DNA of 64,000 bases from JBJHBY01 sp050485745 (GTDB taxonomy: Bacteria > Pseudomonadota > Gammaproteobacteria > Pseudomonadales > CAMLJR01). The translations under genes were made by a program, and so were the position numbers. The notes below the pieces were generated by a model. It was not told where the DNA came from and did not search any database. It worked only from the letters and a program-made list of their open reading frames with translations. Location: assembly GCA_050485745.1 (NCBI GenBank), contig JBJHBY010000001.1, positions 3,915 to 67,914 on the forward strand. The letters are read 5' to 3'. Shown here in pieces: positions 45,058 through 53,637 of the stretch. Numbering within the stretch: position 1 is the stretch's first letter; every line of letters starts with the position of its first letter.

Positions 45058-45750
45058 TTAACCCAAGGCTGCGACTTCGTCGGCGGTGAGCAGGCGGTAT
45101 TCGCCCTCCGCCAGCGCCGGGTCGAGGCTCACCGAACCTATCGCCTCGCGGTGCAGGGTTTCGACATGGCAGCCGATGGCGGCGAACATGCGCTTGACCT
45201 GGTGATAGCGCCCCTCGGTGAGGGTGACCCGCGCCGTCTGCTCGTCGACGCGCTGCAGGCCTGCAGGACGGGTACGTTGCTTTTCATCCTCGAGAAACAA
45301 GCCATCGGCGAAACGCCGCTCGGCGTTGTCCGGAATCGGCGTGTCCACCTCGACGTAATAGGTCTTTTCGCAGTGATGCCGCGGCGAGCGGATACGGTGT
45401 GACCAGACGCCATCGTCAGTGAGCAGCACCAGACCGGTGGCATCGATGTCGAGGCGCCCGGCGAAGTGCAACTGCTCGCGGTTGTCCTCATCGAGCAGGT
45501 CGATGGCCAGCAGATGGCTGCGGTCGCGGTGCGCGCAGATGTACCCCTGGGGCTTGTGCAGCATGAAGTAGCGCTGCCCGGGCTGGCGCAGGGGTTCGTC
45601 GCCGATGAACACTTCCGCCGTCTCCGGCACGTCCGCCTGGGGGTCGGTCAGCACCTGGCCGTCGACGCGCACCTCCCCTGCCTTGATCGCCTGTTTGGCG
45701 CGCTTGCGGGAGAGATCGGTGGTGTGGGCGAGGTACTTGTCGAGGCGCAT
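45058..45750 (-). CDS. rsuA: 16S rRNA pseudouridine(516) synthase
   Basis: A 230-residue RsuA that isomerises U516 of 16S rRNA. An N-terminal S4 RNA-binding domain (MRLDKYLAHTTDLSRKRAK) precedes the catalytic domain. The catalytic Asp is in the family motif GRLDIDATGL. KPQGYICAHRD and the C-terminal EGRYHQVKRMFAAIG are diagnostic of the RsuA/RluB/E/F group, and the length fits RsuA best. Cytoplasmic housekeeping gene; start ATG at 45748-45750. No partner genes. Confidence 0.92.
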   Translation of the reverse strand: MRLDKYLAHTTDLSRKRAKQAIKAGEVRVDGQVLTDPQADVPETAEVFIGDEPLRQPGQRYFMLHKPQGYICAHRDRSHLLAIDLLDEDNREQLHFAGRLDIDATGLVLLTDDGVWSHRIRSPRHHCEKTYYVEVDTPIPDNAERRFADGLFLEDEKQRTRPAGLQRVDEQTARVTLTEGRYHQVKRMFAAIGCHVETLHREAIGSVSLDPALAEGEYRLLTADEVAALG

Positions 45751-45860
45751 GCCGGGTCCGGTCAGAGCGAATTGGCTGGGGTAAAGACAGTGCAGAAACG
45801 CGCAGTATAACGGTTGTCAGCAGGCCACGGCAGGCGCGGCAGACGCAAGCCCTTGCGCGA

Positions 45861-45883
45861 GAAAATGTTACAACATAACATCC
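45861..45883. promoter_or_regulatory. Zur box upstream of the zrgA-like gene
   Basis: The inverted repeat ATGTTA-N5-TAACAT (45865-45870 and 45876-45881), flanked by GAAA on one side, matches the gammaproteobacterial Zur consensus. It lies 33 bp upstream of the zrgA-like start, as expected for repression in the presence of zinc. Confidence 0.85.
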
Positions 45884-45915
45884 CGCTATCGTGTCCCCCG
45901 CGTGGAGTCAGACCC

Positions 45916-46638
45916 ATGAAGCATCCCGCCCCCATCCGCCTTCTGTTCGCCTCCCTGCTACTGCCCGCCGCCATTGCGGTCGCCGACGAATACGGCGCCA
46001 GCACCGACGCCCATGTCCATGGCGAGGCCTCGCTGCAGCTGGGCCTGGAGGGCCGGGAACTGTTCATGGAACTGACCAGCCCGGCAATGAACTTCCTGGG
46101 TTTCGAGCGCCTGCCGGCCAGCGATGAGGAGCGGGCGCGGGCCGCGGAGCTGAAGCAGCGCCTGCAGCAGGCGGATGCGGTGCTAGCCATTCCCGCGGCG
46201 GCCGGCTGCCGGCTGACCGCCGTGGAGGTGGAGGGCGAGGTGTTCGCGGTGCCGAAGGCCCCGGAGCAGGCCGGGGCTCACGGGCACACGCATGGTCATG
46301 AGCACGGGGATAAGGACAAGGACCAACAAAAGAGCAAGCACGAGCACGCCCACAAGCGCCGGCATGACGAAGGCAGCAAGCATGGGCATGGGCACGGGCA
46401 CGGGCACGGCGAAGAGCATGGCCACAAACACAAACATGACCATGACCACAGCCATGGCCACTCCGATATTCACGCCAGCTATACCCTGAGCTGCGAGCAG
46501 CCCCAGGCCCTGCGCCGCATCGAGGCCAGCCTGTTCACGCTGGCCCCGGGGCTGGAGAGGCTGCGGGTACAGTGGATCACCGAGCAGGATCAGGGCGCCA
46601 CCACCCTGACACCCGGGCGGCATGGCCTGCGCTGGTAA
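45916..46638 (+). CDS. zrgA: ZrgA-like zinc-uptake periplasmic protein (DUF2796)
   Basis: A protein of about 240 residues with a signal peptide (1-22) and the DUF2796 opening DAHVHGEASLQLGLEGRELF. A long His/Asp/Lys-rich linker spans about residues 121-185 and holds over 25 His, well suited to bind several zinc ions. The C-terminal part repeats the fold (IHASYTLSC, then RRIEASLF). It is the periplasmic component of the Zur-regulated ZrgABCDE system known from Vibrio cholerae. The ATG at 45916 is taken because the signal peptide starts there. The Zur box sits just upstream. Confidence 0.87.
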   Translation: MKHPAPIRLLFASLLLPAAIAVADEYGASTDAHVHGEASLQLGLEGRELFMELTSPAMNFLGFERLPASDEERARAAELKQRLQQADAVLAIPAAAGCRLTAVEVEGEVFAVPKAPEQAGAHGHTHGHEHGDKDKDQQKSKHEHAHKRRHDEGSKHGHGHGHGHGEEHGHKHKHDHDHSHGHSDIHASYTLSCEQPQALRRIEASLFTLAPGLERLRVQWITEQDQGATTLTPGRHGLRW

Positions 46639-46700
46639 TATCCAGGGCTCAGACGCCCTGCCGTGATGATTGCACGGTGGGGGTGACGCCGGGGTGCTTC

Positions 46701-46900
46701 GTGGAGAACACCACCGCTGGTGGTTACGCTGGGTTACTCCGTGGAAAACACCACCGCTGGTGGTGACGCTGGGTTACGCCGCGGAAAACACCACCGCTCG
46801 TGGTGACGCTGGGTTACTCCGTGGAAAATACCACCGCTGGTGGTGACGCTGGGTTACTCCGTGGAAAACACCACCGCTGGTGGTGACGCTGGGTTACGCC
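46701..46900. repeat. five tandem 40-bp repeats with a hairpin in each
   Basis: Five units starting at 46701, 46741, 46781, 46821 and 46861, each holding the stem CACCACC-GCT-GGTGGTG followed by GACGCTGGGTTAC. Copies differ at one to four positions. A partial unit precedes the first. The end of each unit equals one arm of the REP palindrome, so the array seems to have grown from a REP end. Confidence 0.9.
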
Positions 46901-46996
46901 GCTGCGCGGCTAACCCAGCCTACGTCATGTACAACGTCGTGGGTTCGCCGCAAGCGCGTAGGCTGGGTTAGCGGCGACGCCGCGTAACCCAGCGTT
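46889..46996. repeat. pair of inverted REP palindromes
   Basis: Palindromes at 46889-46926 and 46958-46996, inverted to each other. The first overlaps the end of the 40-bp tandem array. Confidence 0.8.
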
Positions 46997-47076
46997 CTCT
47001 CCGCCACCTCGCACACGCACCGAAACCCGCTCGAAGTGGCCGAGCCGCGTCTTGCGCCTTACGTCTTGCGCCTCCC

Positions 47077-47613
47077 CTAATACACATACTTCGTCACCGA
47101 GCCCGCCTTCAGGGTGTAGGCGGCCTCGGCGATTTCGTTTTCCATCGCCTCGGTGCTGAGGATGCCCTCGATCCAGAACGGGTCGTAGATCACCTGGGTG
47201 TGGAAGCCCTTGGGGTAACTGACGTGGATGATCTGGTTCGGCGGCGGCGGCGGCACGTGGATGCAGGCCCCGAAGTACGGCACCAGAAAAAACTCGGTAA
47301 TCGCGCCCTCGTCGTTCATTTCCAGCGGCACCACGAAGCCGGGGATGCGCACCTCCGTTTTGTCCAGCTCCGGGCGCACACGATTGGAGGTGAGCACGTC
47401 CTCGATGGCCTGGTTGCGCGCCTGGGCGACCGCGTCCTCCACCTGCGCGGCCAGGCCGTCGAGGTCGAAGGGGTCCGAGTGATCGATCGGCGGCAGGTTG
47501 AGCATGGCCTCGCGGTCCGCATCGGTCAGCAGGTCCAGCCAGTCGAGCTCGCGCGGCTCCGCCGCCGCCCCCAGGCTGCACAGCAGCACCGCCGTCATCA
47601 GTACACGCAGCAT
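47077..47613 (-). CDS. DUF3299 periplasmic protein of the zinc module
   Basis: A protein of about 178 residues with a signal peptide (MLRVLMTAVLLCSLGAAA, cleaved near residue 18). The DUF3299 core is IPGFVVPLEMNDEGAITEFFLV, then PYFGACIHVPPPPPNQIIHV with conserved Cys and His that could bind metal. It ends in TKYVY. DUF3299 genes accompany Zur-regulated Zrg transporters, and this one is divergent from the ABC genes with a Zur-like box between. The ATG at 47611-47613 has GAGGTGG upstream. A zinc delivery or assembly role is inferred from context only. Confidence 0.78.
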   Translation of the reverse strand: MLRVLMTAVLLCSLGAAAEPRELDWLDLLTDADREAMLNLPPIDHSDPFDLDGLAAQVEDAVAQARNQAIEDVLTSNRVRPELDKTEVRIPGFVVPLEMNDEGAITEFFLVPYFGACIHVPPPPPNQIIHVSYPKGFHTQVIYDPFWIEGILSTEAMENEIAEAAYTLKAGSVTKYVY

Positions 47614-47653
47614 CAGTCCACCTCGCATCACCACAGCCACCCTCCGGCCAACA

Positions 47654-47672
47654 CCGTTATAGTGTAACATTC
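47654..47672. promoter_or_regulatory. second Zur-like box, divergent promoter
   Basis: GTTA-N5-TAACATTCT with the same spacing as the box at 45861-45883; on the minus strand it reads GAATGTTACACTATAAC. It lies between the DUF3299 gene and the ABC ATPase gene and could control both. Confidence 0.7.
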
Positions 47673-47724
47673 TCCCATTGATCACCTGTGCCTTTCGCAG
47701 CACCGGCAACAACCTGCAACCACC

Positions 47725-48432
47725 ATGAGCCGTATGCCCGCAGCCGCCATCCACATCGAGCATCTGCAGTTCAGCTGGCCCGGCCAGGGTTTCGGGCTGT
47801 CCATTCCCGCCTGGCAGGCGGCGCCGGGGGAGCGGATCTTCCTCGTCGGCGCCAGCGGCAGCGGCAAGACCACCCTGCTCAACCTGCTGGCGGGCATCCA
47901 TCGCCCCGCCGCGGGCCGTCTGGCGCTGCTGGGCACAGAGATGCAGGGCCTGCGCTCCGGCCGCCGCGACCACTTTCGCGCCGACCATATCGGGCTGGTG
48001 TTCCAGCAATTCAACCTGCTGCCCTACCTCAATGTGCTGGACAACGTGCTGCTGCCCTGCCGTTTTTCCCGCCTGCGCCGCCGCCGCGCCCAGGCCCAGG
48101 GCAAGCTGGAACAGGTGGCGCGGGATCTGCTCACCGACCTGGCCCTGCCGGCCAGCCTGCTGCGCCAGCATGTGACCCGACTCAGTGTGGGACAACAACA
48201 GCGCGTGGCGGTTGCACGGGCACTGATCGGCGCCCCGGAACTGATCATCGCCGACGAGCCCACCTCGGCCCTGGACACGGAACACCGTGACCGCTTCATC
48301 GAGCTGCTGCTGGAGCAGGCCGAGCGCGCCGGCAGCACCATCCTGTTCGTCAGCCACGACCGCGCCCTGGCGCGACACTTTGACCGGGTGGAGGATATGG
48401 GCACACTCAACCAGTGGAGGGAGGGCAACTGA
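47725..48432 (+). CDS. ABC transporter ATP-binding protein of the zinc module
   Basis: A 235-residue ATPase of the MacB/LolD-like class that pairs with FtsX-type permeases. Walker A is GASGSGKTT, Q-loop VFQQFNLLP, signature LSVGQQQR (with VG in place of the usual GG), Walker B ELIIADEPTSALD and switch His FVSHD. The start ATG is at 47725; an alternative ATG lies four codons later. The stop overlaps the permease start. The Zur-like box upstream supports a zinc-uptake role like that of ZrgB, although this class of ATPase usually works in export or mechanotransmission. Confidence 0.88.
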   Translation: MSRMPAAAIHIEHLQFSWPGQGFGLSIPAWQAAPGERIFLVGASGSGKTTLLNLLAGIHRPAAGRLALLGTEMQGLRSGRRDHFRADHIGLVFQQFNLLPYLNVLDNVLLPCRFSRLRRRRAQAQGKLEQVARDLLTDLALPASLLRQHVTRLSVGQQQRVAVARALIGAPELIIADEPTSALDTEHRDRFIELLLEQAERAGSTILFVSHDRALARHFDRVEDMGTLNQWREGN

Positions 48433-49676
48433 TGGTTCTGCTGCGCCTGACCGCACACAGCCTGTGGAACCGCCGCCTGAGCGTGGCGCTGACCCTGCTC
48501 TCCATCGCCATCAGCACAGCCCTGCTGCTGGGGGTCAACCACCTGCGCGAGGAAGCGCAGCGCGGTTTTTCACAGACCGTGTCCGGCACCGACCTGATCG
48601 TCGGCGCCCGCACCAGCTCGGTGAGCCTGCTGCTCTACTCCGTGTTCCACATGGGCTACCCGACCAACAACATCCGCTGGGAAAGCTACCAGCACTTCGA
48701 CCAGCACCGCCTGGTGGCGTGGACCATTCCGCTGTCGCTGGGGGATTCGCATCGCGGTTATCGCGTCATCGGCACCGACCAGCGCCTGTTCGAACATTAC
48801 CGCTATGGCGCGCAGCGCCCGCTGAGCTTCGCCGCCGGGCGCCCCTTCGAGGACACCTTCGAGGCGGTGATCGGCGCCGAGGTGGCTCGACGGCTGAACT
48901 ACGCCCCCGGGCAGGAGATCGTCATCGCCCACGGCCTGGGCGAGGTCAGCTTTGCCATGCACGACCAGCATCCGTTCACGGTGGTGGGTATTCTGGAGCG
49001 CACCGGCACGCCGATCGTCCGGGGGGTGTACGTGGGCCTGGACGGTATCGAAGCCATCCACGTCGACTGGCAGCGCGGCGCGCACATGCCCGGCAGCGGC
49101 CGCGGCGTGGTGCCGGACGAGCCGGAGGAGATCACCGCCTTCCTGATGGGGCTGACGCGGCGGGTGGCCGCCTTCCAGCTGCAGCGCGACATCAGCCAGT
49201 TCCGCGGCGAGCCGCTGAGCGCCATCCTGCCCGGCGCCGCCCTGGCGGAGCTGTGGCAGATCCTGGCGGCGGTGGAGCAGGTGCTGCTGGTGATCAGCGG
49301 CTTCGTGGTGGCGGCCGGGCTGGCGGGCATGCTCACCACGCTGCTGGCCGGGCTGAACGAACGACGACGCGAGATGGCCATCCTGCGCGCGGTGGGCGCG
49401 CGGCCCTGGCAGGTGCTGTGCCTGCTGGTGCTGGAGGCGCTGTGGGTGTGCGCGATGGGCTGCGCACTGGGGGTGTTGCTGCTGATGGGCGGCGTGCTGC
49501 TGGCGCAGCCGCTGATCGCGCACCAGTTCGGCCTGCACATCGGCCTGCCCCTGCTGGATGGCTTCGCTCTGAGCCTGCTCGGTATCATCCTCGCCCTGGC
49601 CGCCGTGCTGGGGACGATCCCCGGGCTGATCGCCTATCGTCGCTCCCTGCAGGACGGCCTCACGGTGCGCGTGTAA
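48432..49676 (+). CDS. FtsX-like ABC permease of the zinc module
   Basis: A protein of about 414 residues with the MacB/FtsX topology: one N-terminal helix (RLSVALTLLSIAISTALLLG), a ~230-residue periplasmic domain, and three C-terminal helices near 285-305, 340-360 and 380-400. LNERRREMAILRAVGARP before the third helix is diagnostic for the FtsX domain. The ATG shares its first base with the last base of the ATPase stop codon. GGAGGGCAACTG precedes it. With the ATPase it forms a complex resembling ZrgB/ZrgC. Confidence 0.88.
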   Translation: MVLLRLTAHSLWNRRLSVALTLLSIAISTALLLGVNHLREEAQRGFSQTVSGTDLIVGARTSSVSLLLYSVFHMGYPTNNIRWESYQHFDQHRLVAWTIPLSLGDSHRGYRVIGTDQRLFEHYRYGAQRPLSFAAGRPFEDTFEAVIGAEVARRLNYAPGQEIVIAHGLGEVSFAMHDQHPFTVVGILERTGTPIVRGVYVGLDGIEAIHVDWQRGAHMPGSGRGVVPDEPEEITAFLMGLTRRVAAFQLQRDISQFRGEPLSAILPGAALAELWQILAAVEQVLLVISGFVVAAGLAGMLTTLLAGLNERRREMAILRAVGARPWQVLCLLVLEALWVCAMGCALGVLLLMGGVLLAQPLIAHQFGLHIGLPLLDGFALSLLGIILALAAVLGTIPGLIAYRRSLQDGLTVRV

Positions 49677-49694
49677 CAGGCGGGAACGCCAGAA

Positions 49695-50633
49695 TCAGCC
49701 ATCGGGCCTCAGCGCCACTGCGGCACGGCCTGCACCGGCAGGCTGCAGGCATTCCAGAAAGACGCGCAACGCCGTGGTGAAACTTGCATCGGACTCTCGC
49801 GTGATCAGCGAGATATCCGAATAGCGAAAGAAGCGCTCCGGCAACAGCGCCACCAACTCTCCCGAGCGCAGCCAGCGCTTTGCATAATGTTGGGGCAGGT
49901 AGCCCACAAAGGGGCCACTGAGGATCAGCATTGCCGCCGCCTCGACATTGGCCACCCTGGCCATGACCGATTCGCCCGTTGACTCAGGGCAAGGGAACTC
50001 TTCATCTCCCATAAAGCTGCGCACAACCTTGGCAGCCTCGGGAACCCGTTTCGCCAGCAAATCCGGAGCCGTGATACCGGCCAATGGATGGGCGCGACTG
50101 CAAACGAGAACATCCCGCTCCCGGTACAACACGCGCGTGTGCAAACCGGGAATCGTCCTGCTGAAGATACCCACCGCCGCATCCAGCTCGCCGGCCAGCA
50201 CCTGGCACTCCATGTCATGTGGTGACAGGACCGCCACGCTGGTTTGAACGGTGTTGTGGGGACGATCATAAAAGCGCTGCAAGGCGAGCCGCAATGGACA
50301 GGCGGGATCTGTGATCAGATTGTCGATCAGGCCCAGACGCAGATGCCCCGCAAGGCCGCCACGCAACTCCATGGCGCGATGCTCCAATGCATGCAGCGCC
50401 TCGAAGAAGGTCTCGAGCTGGGCGTAGAACGCTTGTCCTTCTGTCGTCAGCCCAAAGCCGCTTCTGCCCCGGTTACACAAGCGCAAACCAAGGCGGGCCT
50501 CCAGTTGCGACATATGGTTGCTGATGGTGGATTGGCTGACATTGAGCAACGCCTGGGCATTGCTGAAGCCGTCGGCCTCCACCACGGCATGAAAAACCCT
50601 GAGCAGGCGCAAGTCGATATCACTGATGTGCAT
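49695..50633 (-). CDS. LysR-family transcriptional regulator
   Basis: About 312 residues. The N-terminal helix-turn-helix is LRLLRVFHAVVEADGFSNAQAL, then NVSQSTISNHMSQLE. The co-inducer-binding domain follows, with LRLGLIDN and the periplasmic-binding-protein-like fold. It is divergent from the ABC importer operon starting at 51022, as is usual for the regulator of such a locus. The ATG at 50631-50633 is chosen because the LysR fold starts there; the frame upstream is not protein-like. The inducer is unknown, possibly the imported nitrogen compound. Confidence 0.85.
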   Translation of the reverse strand: MHISDIDLRLLRVFHAVVEADGFSNAQALLNVSQSTISNHMSQLEARLGLRLCNRGRSGFGLTTEGQAFYAQLETFFEALHALEHRAMELRGGLAGHLRLGLIDNLITDPACPLRLALQRFYDRPHNTVQTSVAVLSPHDMECQVLAGELDAAVGIFSRTIPGLHTRVLYRERDVLVCSRAHPLAGITAPDLLAKRVPEAAKVVRSFMGDEEFPCPESTGESVMARVANVEAAAMLILSGPFVGYLPQHYAKRWLRSGELVALLPERFFRYSDISLITRESDASFTTALRVFLECLQPAGAGRAAVALRPDG

Positions 50634-51021
50634 AGGACACCCGCCCCGGAGGAACGCGACACCTGTCACCGATGCAAATTGGGTGCCTGCAGCGCCACGG
50701 TGCCGGTCAATGGCTTCGACATGACTCGGGCAGCCAGGAACCATGCCCCCCGAAAACCAGTCAAGCCGCAGGACCTGGCGATCACAGCCTCCCCCGTTCG
50801 GTGCAGAAAAGCGACTGACGCACCAACATGAGGCGGCAAGCCCCGCCCGCCATGCTCCAGCCCGCCAACACTCAATGCAAACATTCAATCACCGCTATTT
50901 GTCCGCAGGTCCGGTCTGGTTAGGGTAACCAGGAACCACCGCTTTGTGTCGGTGCTTCACGGGAGTGGCCCATGCCGAAATCTGATCCGACACGGTTCCC
51001 CAATGCGGCCAGGAACAGACT
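50634..51021. promoter_or_regulatory. divergent promoter region of the LysR/ABC importer locus
   Basis: A 388-bp non-coding stretch. The part near 50880-50945 (CAATCACCGCTATTTG, then GTCTGGTTAGGGTAACCAGG) contains a palindromic segment CTGGTTAGGGTAACCAG that could be a LysR half-site pair. I see no small gene. Confidence 0.4.
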
Positions 51022-51825
51022 GTGAGAAAACAATCCCTCTTTGCGCTGCGCGCACCGATTCCACGACCGGTATCCATTGCGGTTACCGCGGGAGTGTTCC
51101 TGGCCATCCTCACTGCCTGGGTGGTGCTCTCCTATGGCGGGTTTGTTCGCCCGGTATTCCTGCCCAGCCCGACTGCGGTACTGGAGCGCGCACTGGTACT
51201 CTACCGAAGCGAGATCCTTGTTGCGGACATCTGGATCAGTAACGTGCGGGTTTTCTCCGGGTTTCTGCTGGCCGCAGCCGTCGCAATTCCACTGGGCATG
51301 CTGGCGGGCAATCTGCAGATTTTCGCCGCCGCGATCAACCCTTTCATGGGTTTTCTGCGCTACATGCCCGTACCCGCGTTCATCCCCCTTCTGGTGCTCT
51401 ACGCCGGCATCGACGAGGCGCCGAAAATCCTGCTTATCTTCATCGGAACCGTCGTTCAGATGACCATCATGATCGGGGATGTCACGCGACAGGTGCAGGC
51501 AGACCTGATTCGCGCCGCGATGGTTCTGGGCGCTGACAGCAGCGAGATTTTCCGCAAGGTCATCTGGCGGGGATCCCTGCCCGGCATCGTCGATGTGCTG
51601 CGCATCAACCTCGGCTTCGCGTGGACCTACCTGGTCGTCGCAGAGCTGGTCGCCGCTGGCGAGGGCATGGGCTTTCGCATTCTTCGCTCACAGCGGTTCA
51701 TGCAGACCGATACGATTTTCCTCTACATCCTTCTGATCGGGCTGTTCGGCATCGTGTTCGACTTCGCTTTCCGGCAATTGCACCGACGGGCTTTCCCCTG
51801 GGCACAGGAGCAACTGCGGTCATGA
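51022..51825 (+). CDS. NitT/TauT-type ABC transporter permease
   Basis: A 267-residue inner-membrane permease with about six helices and the BPD_transp_1 EAA loop (IRAAMVLGADSSEIFRKVIW). Features include FLPSPTAVLE near the N-terminus and YMPVPAFIPLLVLYAGI, typical of SsuC/TauC-like permeases. The GTG at 51022 has CAGGAACAG upstream. It is the first gene of an operon that continues with the ATPase, a binding protein, an amidohydrolase, a second binding protein and a deaminase. Import of a small organic nitrogen compound is likely. Confidence 0.9.
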   Translation: MRKQSLFALRAPIPRPVSIAVTAGVFLAILTAWVVLSYGGFVRPVFLPSPTAVLERALVLYRSEILVADIWISNVRVFSGFLLAAAVAIPLGMLAGNLQIFAAAINPFMGFLRYMPVPAFIPLLVLYAGIDEAPKILLIFIGTVVQMTIMIGDVTRQVQADLIRAAMVLGADSSEIFRKVIWRGSLPGIVDVLRINLGFAWTYLVVAELVAAGEGMGFRILRSQRFMQTDTIFLYILLIGLFGIVFDFAFRQLHRRAFPWAQEQLRS

Positions 51826-52664
51826 GTCGACCCATTCTTCAGGCAACCGGGATTTCCCGCGTCTTTGACGGTGGAAGCAAGCGCGAACCGCTGACTGCCC
51901 TGCGCGCCATGGATCTGAACCTGGATGCCGGCGAGGTCGTCTGCCTGGTGGGATCCTCCGGCTGTGGCAAATCCACATTCCTGAATATCGTGGCCGGCCT
52001 GGACTGGGCAAGCGGCGGCGAACTCCTGCTGGATGGTGTGCCCCTGGAGGCACCCGGAGCCGATCGCGGCATGGTGTTCCAGAGGGACTCCCTGTTTCCG
52101 TGGCTGAGTGTGCGCGACAACGTGCGTTTTGGGCTCTCCCTGCGTTCCACGCGGCGCTCCCATGGTGTAGCGATGACACGGCTCTACAGCCACGCCGACG
52201 AACTGCTGCAGCGAGTCGGCCTTTGGGACTTTCGTGACAGTTACCCAAAGCAATTGTCCGGCGGCATGCGGCAGCGCGCCGGCATTGTACGCGCCCTGGC
52301 GACACGCCCGGCCATCCTGCTGATGGATGAACCCTTCGGAGCACTCGACGCGCAGACCCGGGAAGAAATGCAGATTCTTCTTATGGAGCTCTGTGCGGAA
52401 CAGCACACCACCGTCTTGTTCGTCACCCACGACGTGGAGGAAGCGGTATTCCTCGGCGACCGGGTGGTGGTCATGCAGGCGCGGCCGGGCCGAATCGTGG
52501 CGGATATTCCGGTTCCGCTTCCACGCCCGCGCAACCAACGCACCAGGCTGCGCGAGGATTTCCAGGCAATCCGCGGCCAGGTGCTTGACCAACTGTACGA
52601 GAGCATGAGCGAACGTACATCGCCCGAGCAACCCCAGCTCACCAAAAACGGAGTCTTACCATGA
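51822..52664 (+). CDS. NitT/TauT-type ABC transporter ATP-binding protein
   Basis: A 280-residue ATPase of the SsuB/TauB type. Walker A is GSSGCGKST, Q-loop VFQRDSLFPW, signature LSGGMRQR, Walker B ILLMDEPFGALD and switch His FVTHDVEEA. The ATG overlaps the permease stop (ATGA), and its own stop overlaps the start of the binding protein gene at 52661, so all three are tightly coupled. The C-terminal ~60 residues extend past the ATPase core, as in TauB homologues. Confidence 0.93.
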   Translation: MSRPILQATGISRVFDGGSKREPLTALRAMDLNLDAGEVVCLVGSSGCGKSTFLNIVAGLDWASGGELLLDGVPLEAPGADRGMVFQRDSLFPWLSVRDNVRFGLSLRSTRRSHGVAMTRLYSHADELLQRVGLWDFRDSYPKQLSGGMRQRAGIVRALATRPAILLMDEPFGALDAQTREEMQILLMELCAEQHTTVLFVTHDVEEAVFLGDRVVVMQARPGRIVADIPVPLPRPRNQRTRLREDFQAIRGQVLDQLYESMSERTSPEQPQLTKNGVLP

Positions 52665-53637
52665 CGATACACAGGAAAATACTGCACTGCCTCAGCGCCC
52701 TCGCGTTGCTGTCTTGTTCTATCCTGGCTCACGCGGATGCACTTCGCATTGGCTACAACCAATGGGCGGGTTTCGCACCCGTGTTTGTCGCGGCGGACAA
52801 GGGTCTGTTCAAAGCCGAAGGCATCGAAGTCGATTTGCGCTCCTTTCCCGGACCCGCCGACAGCATTCCGGCACTGGTCGCGGGCCACCTGGATTTATCA
52901 CTGACCACACCGGATGCACTGATTCCGCTGAACTACGACGGCGTAAAGTTGCTTGCCGTCATGGTGCTGGATNNNNNNNNNNCTCCCATGGTGGAGACGG
53001 CATCATCGCGAAAGAGAGTATCAGCAGCGTTGCCGACCTGCGAGGCAAACGCATTGGCGTGACCGAAGGTGAAGTCAACCACCTGCTGCTGATGCTCGCA
53101 CTGGAACAAGCCGGGCTTGGCAGCAGGGACGTTCGCATTGCCAACATGAATGCAGATGACGCCGGAGCAGCCTTCATCGCCGGCCAGCTGGACGCCGCGG
53201 TGACCTGGGAGCCCTGGCTCAGCAACGCCGTCAATGAAGGTGCCGGCAAGGTGCTTTTCACCTCAGCAGATGTGCCCGATATGCTGATCGACATCGTCGC
53301 AGTCACCCCCGCGACGCTGCATGCCCGGGAGCAGGACATCGCCGCCTTCGTTCGCGCCGTCGACCAGGCACTGATTTTCATGGCCACCGAGCCGGACGCC
53401 AGCAACGCCATCGTCGGACGCTGGCTGGACATCGATGCCGAGGAGATCGGTGAAATGCTGGAGGGTATTCGGCTGTACGGCTCTGCACACAACACCGTTT
53501 TATTCTCGGGAGAGAACCCGGATGCCGATATCGTTGAATCATTCAAGCGTATCGGAACCTTCCTGAAGAGCCAGGGGCTTGCCCAGGGTCGCACCAACGC
53601 AAAGGAGATGCTGGATGGCCGCCTTTTCACTGACTGA
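52661..53637 (+). CDS. NMT1/THI5-like ABC substrate-binding protein, interrupted by an assembly gap
   Basis: A periplasmic binding protein with a signal peptide (about 1-25, ending AHA). The ligand-binding opening is LRIGYNQWAGFAPVFVAADKG; FPGPADSIPALVAGHLD and AVTWEPWLSNAV follow. The N run at 52973-52982 separates two frames; to rejoin, the true gap must have a length of 2 modulo 3. The paralogue at 54445 reads FLDSSHGADAI at this point, so only one codon may be missing. The 3' end overlaps the next gene by 23 bp. It should deliver substrate to the permease. Confidence 0.85.
52973..52982. other. assembly gap (10 N)
   Basis: Ten Ns in the substrate-binding protein gene. The frame on the left (VMVLD) and that on the right (SHGGDGII) do not match, so the length is a placeholder. 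Confidence 0.95.

Noticed and set aside
46701..46900. CRISPR array
   Set aside because: Units are contiguous 40-bp tandem repeats with no variable spacers, and no cas gene is in the window.
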